The notes below the pieces were generated by a model that saw only the letters and a list, made by a program, of their open reading frames with translations, ran no database searches and was not told the origin of the DNA. This document shows, in pieces, positions 25,001 through 34,640 of a stretch of 64,000 nucleotides of DNA (its first letter is position 1; the number at the start of each line of letters is the position of its first letter). The position numbers and the translations under genes are program-made. The DNA comes from Rosa chinensis (taxonomy: Eukaryota > Streptophyta > Magnoliopsida > Rosales > Rosaceae): NCBI RefSeq assembly GCF_002994745.2, contig NC_037089.1, positions 77,152,347 to 77,216,346 on the forward strand. Direction: 5' to 3'.

Positions 25001-25380
25001 TCTCCCACATGGGAGACAACTGATCTCCTCCATCGAGTTCTTCATTTTGCTGGAATTTGAGTTTTTTTTTCCCTGCTATAGAAAATGACGGTCAGTGTAT
25101 TGTCCACTGTGATCTTTGTAGGAGAGAGAGAGAGAGAGACCCTGAAAGTGAAAGAGAGGTTTTTTTTTTTTTGATTGATTGTCCTGAAATGATCATTTTA
25201 GCCCTCAAAGTGGGTCAGATCGTTAGAGTTAACGTCCAATTTGGACAGAATCAGAGAAATAGACACGGCTGATTGAAATTGAAAATTTTGGGTGATAAAA
25301 ATTCAAAATTAAAAGTAGAGGAGTGTCATCATGTCACCCCAAATTATAGGGGGATAAACTGAAATTAATCATATTAATTA

Positions 25381-25571
25381 ACTAGGGATATGCTGGTCGA
25401 TTCCAATTTTGAAGCGGGGGGGGATGAAGGAGTTGGATAGAGCCGTCCGATTATTTGATAGTCTGATCATGCGGCTGACATTAGATGACCGGTAGTACCG
25501 GTCGTTTTAGGGTTTAGCGTTAGACAGTGCGAGGAAGACGCTCAAAGAGAGAGAGATCCAAATGCTCTAAC
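25381..25571 (+). promoter_or_regulatory. promoter and leader of the ASHH1-type gene fragment
   Basis: Short interval between the Pack-MULE and the ATG. It ends in a GA-rich leader (AGAGAGAGAGATCC) typical of plant 5' UTRs. No clear TATA box is seen. Confidence 0.4.
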
Positions 25572-27683
25572 ATGAATCCCAACGAGACCGCACAGAAGCT
25601 TCTTCCCCTTCAGGGTACGTACCCCTCCACTTTTGCTTTGCTTTTCATTCTTTCGATTTCTTTTTCTTGATTTGATGTGATCCCTGCGGTAAAGTTGTTG
25701 TCTTTTCTACTGGGTCGTCTTCGTTTGGGGTTGTTTGAATTGATTTTTGATTAGCGGAAGTGGGGAATCGGTTGGGTTTTTGATTTGTTATCATGGGCAG
25801 TCGTCAGTATGCCAATAGTCAGATAATTTTTTGTGTTAATTGGAAAGATTTGATTTTGTATTAAGCCCTGTGGTGACTTTTGGGTCCAGGAGTAATTACA
25901 ATCCTTGTTGTCCAGATAGTATGCTTAGCTTTAGTTCAGAAGCTTCGTTTTTTGGTCCAAAATATTTGAGCTACCTACTTTATGAAATATTGTTGCATTT
26001 GGCACAGTGCATTGTTCGGTACCGTAGAAAAATGAAAATGGAACATCTTTGTTAGCACCTGTTTAAGCACAATGCAAAGCCTATAGTAACACCGTATACC
26101 AGTAAAGCAAGAGATTGTTGTGCTTTACTGTGATAATCGACGAAACTTTATCGAATTATATTAGTAGTAAGGATGTAGACATCAGTGTTGGTGGGTGTCT
26201 TTTGGTTGTTGCTGACTTTTGTTAGCGTAGGAAGCTGTTAGACACTGAACACCATCTCTCTCTCTCTCTCTCTCGTAACAAATTTTTCAATGTAAAGCTT
26301 AGTTGATGTTCTTTTGACTCGTTTTTGTTGCAGCTTGCTGCTATGCTTTTCTTATTATGTTTGTAGTTTCTTCTTTGTTGTACTTTCCAGTTCTTTTCTC
26401 CTTGTATTGCTCTGCTTGCTTTGAGTCTTTAAATGAAGTATTATTCAGACCAAAAATGTAAAGCTTAAACACTTGGCAATCAAAGGAAGAATACAGAATA
26501 ATAATTAATTTTTACTGAAGGATGTGCTCAAGATTGTTATTGACATTTGATTGCTGCTGTAGGTAAAAACTGTTTTCATATGTCAATGTTTAAGAATTAT
26601 AATGAGAAATTGAATAACTTAAAGTCATGCTCTTGTGAGCAGCTAGAATTGTGGGGAGACATGGAGTCAGAGACTATGCTCTGTACCACAGATCAATGTG
26701 TTGAACAAGAGCCACAGTACACACATATTGACCGGAATGAATTCTCACAGAGAAGGTAACTCAACCTTCTTTCTCTTCTTTGTAAATTAGTGCTTGCTTT
26801 ATGATTTGGTGTAATTTATAGCTTGGCATGATATTCTTGCAATTGAGTTTATGGAATGGGAAGAACTATGGTTCATGACTTGTCTATTGCTCTGCTGGGC
26901 TTCTCAATTTGATTTTGCTCAAAAATCTTTGGGGGTCTGTTTAGTGGTGTCATACACAAGAAGTGTAAATGACTTGATGTTTTACATTTCATTTTAGTTT
27001 GAGTTTACAATATGAGGCAAGTTTCAGGTTTTGTAGAGAGACATATACCTTCTTACCATATTCAGTGTTGGATGAGTGTGCAAGCAATGTCCAGCCACCA
27101 TTTGAACTATTTTACATGGATCTTACTCACCTATAACTATTAATGGAACTGATGCATCTCAGTATACAAGTAGTTTTTTACTGGATGCACAGCGTATTGC
27201 ATTCAGTTTGCAACATGTGTCTTGGAAAATGTAAGGTGGCTTGAAGTTTGGATAGTGCTCTTTATTGAATTGAAAACTGAGATGTAGGAACTAGACCTTT
27301 GGCATAAGATTGGGGTTTATTGTTTTTTCTTTTTTCTTTTTCCCTTCTTGAAAATGATATCCCTCGTCTTCCCATGGTTAAGTTAGTATTTTTATCTTTA
27401 ATCTGCTCTTGGAAATGTTGTTTATGGATTCCCTCTTGGCCATGGACAGAACAATATTACCTTCTGATGCAATATCTGTCCTTTACAAGTATGACATGAT
27501 TTTGGTTCCCTTTCCAATGTTTGCAGGCACAAGAAGCAGGAGGAGGAGGAGATTCTCATATGTGAATGCAAGTGTGATGAAAAGGATCTTGAAAGTGCAT
27601 GTGGAGAACGGTGCTTGAATGTGTTGACCAGCACGCAATGCACTCCTGGATATTGCCCTTGTGGTGTCTATTGTAAGAATCAG
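25572..27683 (+). pseudogene. ASHH1: truncated ASHH1-like histone methyltransferase gene (AWS region only)
   Basis: Three exons fit perfectly in phase: 25572-25614, 26563-26755 and 27527-27683, all with GT/AG borders, encoding 131 residues. Exon 2 gives EQLELWGDMESETMLCTTDQ and HIDRNEFSQRR. Exon 3 gives the cysteine-rich AWS (associated with SET) segment CECKC...CGERCLNVLTSTQC...CPCGVYCKNQ. In ASHH1 (SDG26) the catalytic SET domain follows at once. Here no SET exon is visible before ORC5 begins, so methyltransferase activity is impossible. Splice sites and frame are intact, so the fragment is young or still transcribed. Its last exon ends in phase 0 and could splice in frame to the ORC5 exon at 29073. 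Confidence 0.8.
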
Positions 27684-27801
27684 GTAAGCTCTCTCGATAT
27701 TCACTATCATGATTTTCGTTAGGTATGTTAAGTCCAATTTTCTTCCATCTGAAAATTTCAGTTATTTACAAAAAAAAAAGAAGAGATGCCGTCACTCTTC
27801 T

Positions 27802-27832
<31 letters not shown>

Positions 27833-28838
27833 TTATCCATGCTTGCTTTTGTTGTTGGCTAAGGATTGGGTAAATTAGAAAATTGTGACTTTAGGGTTTC
27901 TAGATTGTTTTTGGTTAGGGTGGAGAGGTTTGATGTTATACATTCTTGGCTCATCCTTCTACCAAAACAAAGACCGCTGCTTTGCCTCCGTTTCTTTGAT
28001 CCTCAGGCGAACTCGAAATCCTCACTCTCAACCTCTCTGTTTTCCCAATCACCCATTTCAAACTAATCTTTACTTCATCTTCTCAAAAAAAAAAAATGAA
28101 AAGAGCTAATCTTTACTTCTGATTTTGTAGTGGATTGCAATTTGAACCAAATGATGTACAGAGCTTTTTGTGAAGTGTTCAAATGTATCAATTTCTTTAT
28201 CTGAGTAGTGGGCATTTCCATATATTTGATTTCTCTATGTTTCTGAATATTTATTCCTTTGATTGTTTTTGGGATTTGGGTTTTTAAATCAAAGAGATAA
28301 GTTTCAGCTGGAAGAAAAGAAAGAGAGGATTTTTTTTTTCCTGATCTCTAAATAGAATTGTGGGAAGGCAAGGGGAGAAAGTAAGTTTTCAGAAGTGAAC
28401 GGCTTTCTTTTGGTATTGGTTTTCTGTGGTTTTGTTCTCTTTGTTCTATTAATTGATGAAAAGGCGAAGTGAGATTGTGGTTATTAAGCTGAGTAGTGAG
28501 CAAATGTAAATGCTATCTATTTGTTTCTGGAACTTGGTTTTTATTTAACTTTCGATCAGAGAAGATTAATTGGATGCTCAAACCAGTTGTTCATAGTTGA
28601 AATTGGTTGGTTTATACTTGGGTTTCTAAGTGTTCTTAAATCCTTCGGGATTGGATTTGACTTATGTTTGAATCAATGTGTTTTTGTCTTTACGCTGAAG
28701 TACGTTTGACCTTTTCTAATTAATTCTGATAGAATTCTTTCCGAATTTCATGCTTCTTTGTTATCTTCTGTTTTTTGCTTTTGCTCTTCTGTTATTCAAT
28801 TCGACTATAGTTCATGTTCTGATAATTTTTCAGTACAC
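27684..28838 (+). other. intergenic or intronic interval before ORC5
   Basis: Holds a GT/GA microsatellite (27803-27830) and a T/C-rich, CDS-free stretch at 27940-28075 that could be an ORC5 5' UTR exon. No SET-domain exon was found here on the + strand. Confidence 0.4.
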
Positions 28839-29690
28839 CTTGGATGTCATTTCCTTGATTTCTATCATTGTTGCAAGTTCTAATGTGCAATTTCCTTGCA
28901 ACATTGCTTTTGATAAGTTGACTGCTTTCGAGTTTTAATGCTTCTTGGTGATGTATCCACTTTTCAGTGTTGCGTTGTTGGCTTGCATTGTGATTCCTTA
29001 GGTACTAGTTTTATCTTGAAAGTTTCTCTCAGCTTTTCTCATTTATTAGTCTAATGTGTTTCTTTTGGCCAGAATTCAGACATGGTTAAGGAAGAAAGGC
29101 CACAAATTACAAGGAGAGCAACCAGATCCTCCGCTTTGGCTAAAAGTGTAGTTGAAGAAACAGATACAAGCAGTCAGCACCCAAATGATGCTTCTGCGGT
29201 ATTCTAATGCATTCATTTCCTTGTCTAATTATTTTTTCTTTTCCAGATATTTGAGTTCTATGTCATCAGAGATAAGTAGATTTCCTTGTCTTTATATGAT
29301 CTCACTGAGGGGGCTTCAGCTTTTGTTTCAGTTCCGTTCTTTCGAATATTGTTTCCATATTTTTTTTATCATGTTTGCAAGTTTTCGCATGCAATATCAT
29401 TGCAACTTTGTCTTTTATAAGTTGATTTTATTCAAAGTTCAATGAATCTTGGTCTTGTTTGTACTTTTACTGTTTCCATGGCTTGCATTGTATTTCCTGG
29501 TCATTGTCTTAAGATTATTCTCATTTATTATCTTAATGTTTCTTTTGGCTAGAGTTCAGACATTATTAAAGAAGAAAGCCCACAAATTTCAAGGAGAACA
29601 ACCCGATCCTCCGTTTTGGCCAAATGTTCAAACAATGTAGTTGAAGAAACAGATGCAAATAGTCAGCAGCAACCGACTTTAGATGACCTT
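28839..29690 (+). repeat. 480-bp tandem duplication over the ORC5 5' exon
   Basis: Exon starts 29073 and 29553 are 480 bp apart and are followed by matching coding sequence (RRATRSSALAK versus RRTTRSSVLAK, then VVEETD). The preceding introns also match (TTTATTAGTCTAATGTGTTT versus TTTATTATCTTAATGTTTCT, TTCTTTTGGCYAG, GCAAGTT...TTGCAAC). Each copy is about 350-400 bp, now clearly diverged. Confidence 0.85.
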
Positions 29691-31853
29691 GTGATTGGAG
29701 AAGGAGAGTCCTTTAGCTTCGATGATCTGGTGTCTAGTTTTCCTGGTAAAGAAAGTCAGATCAAAGAGCTTGTGCACCTTTTGGGTCCACAGAACTCTCC
29801 CATGCTTCCTATATTTATATATGGAGGCTCTTCCACTGGAAAAACCAGTATTGTTCTACAAACATTTAGGCATCTTAAACGACCTTTTGTTTACTCAAGC
29901 TGCCTTACCTGTTATAATCCTCGAATCATGTTTGAATCCATATTAAATCAATTGTTCCTTCACCGAAAGAAAGCAGAAAATGGTTATTCTAGTGCAAAGC
30001 GCTGTGAAAGGCCATCTGATTTTGTGAATTTTCTTCGCGAAGCCTTGGTTAGCATTATTGGTAATCCTCAGGGACAAAAGTCAGGATTGAGTAGCAAAAG
30101 GTCAGGAAAGGCTAATGGAAATATGATCTACTTGATTTTTGACAATTTGGAGCGTGTCAAAGGGTGGGACAAAGGTTCTACTGTGTTATCTTTGTTGTTT
30201 AATCTCTATGACACTCTGAAAATGCCCGAGGTCGGTCTTATCTTCATCAGCAATACCTCACCGGATACATACGACTCAAATATGGGTTATGTTGAGCCTA
30301 ACCCTCTATATCTTCCTGATTATACAGATGATGATCTTGGTCAAATCTTAATGAGACACCAAGCAAACAAAAAGCTTTACACCTCTTTTCTCAGGTAAGA
30401 ATGTTAGCTTTTTCCTTTTTCGCTACTCTCATCTTTTGCTTTATATATTATCTGATGTTGAATCTCTTGTTCTTATTAGTGTTGTACTAAGGCCTTTCAG
30501 TAGAATTACCAGACGAGTGGATGAATTGTCTAGTGCATTTTCACTATTATTCAGAAAATATTGTGAACCTATTACTGATCTTGGGGTTTTTCCCAATGAA
30601 GAGATGAAGAGAAAGTTGTTTAGTCAATTTCAGCCCCATATTGCTCCTGCACTGAATGAGATATTTAAGGTTTCAACTCAGCCTTCCACTGAAGTTGAAG
30701 CTAGGGAGAGAAAGCCAAAGGTTAGCACAAGGAAATCCAGAGGTTATGAAGTTGCTGACCAGTTAGATTTTCACATGTCTACCTCTGCCAAGTATCTTCT
30801 AATTTCAGCATTCCTTGCTTCAAGAAATCCAGCTACCCTTGATGCATCATTGTTCGATTCTACTGGAGGTTCTAATAATCGAAAACGAAAGAGGAAGTAA
30901 GTGTATTTCCAAAGTACCAGTATTACTGTATTAATATAGTTTATCTGGCTGTAGTTGTAAACTTTCAGTCTGTGACCTGCTACTGAGATAGGACACTAAA
31001 ATCTAGCTATCATTACAAAATTTACCCCTGTAATCCTTTCAATACAAGCCTGACCAAACTAAGCTAAAATATGTGCTTTTAAGAATGAAAATTAAGCATA
31101 TCCACTCGCCTTCTACTGTTATAATGTATACCACGGTATGGTTAACAGATGCTTTAGTTTTTCTTTCCATTAGGCTGTGTGCAAAGAATCTTGTGTAAAA
31201 ATTTCTGGCATAAGTTACCATGAGTGAAAATGCTTAAGATTCTTTTGCCATTGTCTTAAAAAAAACAAAAAAAAAATTAGCAAGATTTGATTATGCCAAT
31301 ACCAGTTTAATATCGTTGTGATTTTCTTTCACTTGTAGGCACTGATTTCTTTTAAATAATGCTTCTTCACTATCAGGGTCTCTGAGAAGTCAATGGAACA
31401 GAAGGAAACTGCAGAACAGGAATTACTCATAAAGGGCCCCGGAACATTCCCAATGGAGAGGTTACTAGCCATATTCCAGTGTATTACATCTGTGGCGGAA
31501 GATCCACTTGATGATGAGGAACAAGCGCAGGATGGGTTAGGGATTCAAGATGGGCATTGTGGGCTCATGTCTGATGTCCTCTTACAATTGACTAGTCTCT
31601 GTGGTGCAAATTTTATTGTCAAAGGAGGAAGCTGCCCACTCGAGGGCTCAACTCGCTATCGTTCTACAGTTAGTGAAGATATGGCCCTGCAGGTACCTTT
31701 TGTGCCTCTCATATAGAAGTTCAAAAGTTTGTATGGTGTAAGATTGTGAGATAATGAACAACTTTTGATTCGTCCAACATCTTGCATATACTTGGATTGC
31801 AGGTAGCAAGGAGCATTAAGTTTCCTCTCTCAAAGTACTTGTACAGAAGATGA
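29082..31853 (+). CDS. ORC5: origin recognition complex subunit 5 (5 exons)
   Basis: Exons 29082-29198, 29553-30394, 30480-30896, 31377-31692 and 31803-31853 join in phase with GT/AG borders, giving 580 residues ending in YLYRR. ORC5 is an AAA+ subunit of the nuclear complex that marks replication origins and loads MCM helicase. The AAA+ core shows Walker A GGSSTGKTS (about residue 130) and Walker B LIFDNLE (about 236), then the sensor-like FISNTSPDTY and DYTDDDLGQIL. The C-terminal part (SAKYLLISAFLASRNP, KRKRK) matches the ORC5 winged-helix region. The start ATG is in an exon created by the tandem duplication. The equivalent codon in exon 2 is ATT, so without exon 1 the first Met is next to the Walker A loop. 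The N-terminus therefore carries the basic RRxTRSS segment twice, making the protein longer than the usual 530-odd residues. Confidence 0.92.
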
Positions 31854-33956
31854 TTGCATAAGGGCAATGGTATCTGCAACATTGTCGTCAACTTACTTTC
31901 AAGGATGAAATAGAAGGGTCAGATTGTGTAAGTGATACATAATTTTAGGCTTAATACTTTTATTTTCCATTGTTAATTTAAAAACAGAACAAGGATCTTC
32001 TTTGAAATGTGGATTATGAACCCTTCACAAAAACTATGAGAGCTGTAGACAAGAATCTCAAGTACTTGGAATTTGTTATCAGAAACACAAAGATATATTG
32101 ATTTTGATGCTTGAACAGCATTATAGTCTTCGTAGCTTGACTTTCCCTTGTAGCTTTCTAAGCGACCATAGCTAATATGATGCTGGACCTGATTATTTTC
32201 TTCTTTTGTTCAACTACTTTATTTAATTCATTAGGAGTGTCTGTGGCTATCTAATTTATTGACAAATGGGGAAGTTTTGGTTTCTTCTGGAATGTGTCAA
32301 TCCAAGCCATTAATTGGAAATTACCAATAGGTTACTTTACCTGTTTGGATAGAAGACACATAAGCATGCAATTAGTTCACCCAGGAAAAGAAGTTTGTCA
32401 GAAGCAGATGGGTTTTGACTGAGATGATTCGTTAGATTTTTTTTTTTTCTTTTTTTTTTCATCTGGTGAGATGATTCTTTAGATTTTGTATTATGAGTAT
32501 CGTAATAGAAAGCACAAACTTACTTGCAGTGTTTGTTTTTTAGGGAAAGCCTTGAATGAGCTTAATCATATGATTCAGCACCAAATTACTCTATTTTACT
32601 GGAGCTCAGGGAGTCAGGGCTGAGAAGAGAAGGGACTGTTTTTGACCACAGAACTATTAAATATGTTCTTGCAATTAGAAACCAGAGTATGAAATGGGAG
32701 GAAAATATCAGTCAATTATTTTTCTCATGCAATGTGCTCAATGTGAAGATGAGAAAAAACTAAAATAAGATTTAGTTTAATTCCTTCAGCACAAAACTGT
32801 TGGTGTATAAATTTTGGATATAGGCATGCGTGGTCAAAAGTTTCCTTGATTTCTTATTACAAATTCATTCTCTTTGTCATCTTCTGTCTTATAGCAAAGT
32901 GAGTGTTCATTTACCTTCATTTACTCCACAGAAATTTTGTTTTAAATAGTTCAAGTGTAGGATATGTTAAACATTAAGTTCTCCAAAAACCATGTACAAG
33001 ATAAGAATGTGGTATGCATACCAAGGAAGTGACAAAGTTAACAATTTCTTTAGCGTCAAAACCGAACTGGTGACTCAATCTATTACTGTGGTGAAAGATA
33101 CCATTAAACCAATAGCTAATTAGAGAAAATTAACAAATACACATTAACTAGTTTAAATGTTCCTAGATGAAGTAGTCGGGCAACCCATGGTATGTCTTGC
33201 TAGATTTGTTGTTCATGATGGTAGTATCTCTTTTTGTATTGATGTAGGGCGTCCATCGCTCATGACTAATCTTATGTTCTTCTCTAAAAGAAGCCTAAAT
33301 GACTTGTGGGTATTGCTATACAAATAATTCGGTATTGATGTGATAGACTTATTGTGATTGTTTTTCTCAAATACATCTCTAACTTATTTCTGTTCGTTGA
33401 TAGGGTATTATATGCATTTTCTTCTCCAAGTAAAATGGTTCTTTCTTGAATATAGTAGCATCTAGAATTGAACGAGTAGGTATAACCAGAGGTTGTATGA
33501 TGCTTCCTGTTTGGACCATTTTAGTACTTAAGTTCAGTTCAAGTCCCCCATTCAACATCTTACAAGTTTATACATATATGTAGTAAGACATCTCTATTGA
33601 TACATTAATCTATCGATATATTAGTTGCAGGCTACCAGATGTTAAAATAAACCAATTTCTCATGGTAGTTATGAAATGTTGGTTTGCTACTATAAGAAGT
33701 TGATCTACTAACGTAATGGTCTTGTCTACCATCGCGATATATTCACATACGGGAGACTCTTCCATCTAGCAGACTATAGATTCAAGATTAGAACCTCCAA
33801 GTGATAAATCTAGCTGAGATGATCAATGTCATTACAAAGATTATGATTACTCGTCTTAGACCATTATTGGTTTTTTAATAATCAAGGAGTTTTGCTCCAA
33901 GAAAGTCTATTCATTATGAGAATTATCGAGCATGAGTTATTTTCTTCTTTTAAAAA
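31854..33956. other. ORC5 3' flank and spacer, no gene seen
   Basis: AT-rich 3' UTR and intergenic DNA with T-runs near 32440. I could support no gene, repeat array or element end here. Confidence 0.45.
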
Positions 33957-34438
33957 GAAAATGTTAAACAGCGACAAGCGTGGCTTGTGGCCCACCATTG
34001 TACCAATACTGTCCCAACTTAACCACCCGTTAGGTGTTGGGTTTTAATCACAAAAAGCCTCGGTACAATTGGGTGAGATCCACCCACTTATAAGTTATAT
34101 TTTATTTGTCACTTTTCCAATGTGGGATCTTTCCTCTCCAACACGCCTCCTCACGTGCAACCTAGCTCTAGGTATGCACGTGGAATTAATTGACAAACCC
34201 GATTCCACATTGGAAATCGGGTCACAAGTCCCACATTAGAGACTTGACCAATCACATAACAATCCAAGGCCCACATCGGACACTTGGCAATCCAATTGGA
34301 AACTTCCGATGGCCAATTTAATGAATCCAAACTAGGTCCATGATTGGAGAGGAGATTGGTGAATCAATTAATGAATGAACCCATATCCGGGTCCATGATG
34401 ACGACGTATTGAAGAGCGACCTGCTCTGATACCAACTT
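33957..34438 (-). mobile_element. LTR-retroelement remnant with copia-type primer site
   Basis: Minus-strand reading from the LTR at 34439 shows a primer site TGGTATCAGAGC (complement of 34423-34434), matching the initiator-tRNA-Met site used by Ty1/copia. A non-coding leader follows. Further left is a stretch reading TGTTGGAGAGGAAAGATCCC (complement of about 34124-34143), typical of another short TRIM-type LTR. No coding sequence is present. Confidence 0.5.
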
Positions 34439-34640
34439 GATAATAAGAATGTATTTGAGAGAATGATGAGATAATTTTATTCTTCTCACAAGGAGGTATT
34501 TATATACTAAGGTTACATATACTAACTAGGTAAGTGCTAATTACAATTAAAGGGATAATTACATTCCTAATTGCATACAATAAGTACATTCCTAATAAAA
34601 TAATAATATTCTAAATAGGATACATTGACTCACGCTAACA
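34439..34640 (-). mobile_element. orphan copia-type LTR
   Basis: On the minus strand it starts TGTTAGCGTGAG and ends TTCTTATTATCA. It contains TATAAATACC and AATAAAATT, the promoter and polyadenylation signals of a compact LTR of about 200 bp. It is followed after 4 bases by the primer site. No partner LTR was found in the window. Confidence 0.65.

Larger units (their letters stand above)
23428..25371. mobile_element. Pack-MULE with magnesium-chelatase and TCP gene fragments
   Basis: Long terminal inverted repeats of about 200 bp start GGATTAATTTCAGTTTACCC and end with the complement of TGATTAATTTCAGTTTATCC. Exact 9-bp target duplications TATTAATTA flank it (23419-23427 and 25372-25380). Long TIRs plus a 9-bp duplication define Mutator-like elements. 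There is no MURA transposase. Instead the interior carries host gene pieces (24712-25000). It sits only about 200 bp upstream of the ASHH1-type start codon at 25572, so it may affect that promoter. Confidence 0.9.

Noticed and set aside
27684..29072. Search for a SET-domain exon to complete ASHH1
   Set aside because: No KFQKCEY-like or NHSC-like coding block is visible, so the gene is called truncated.
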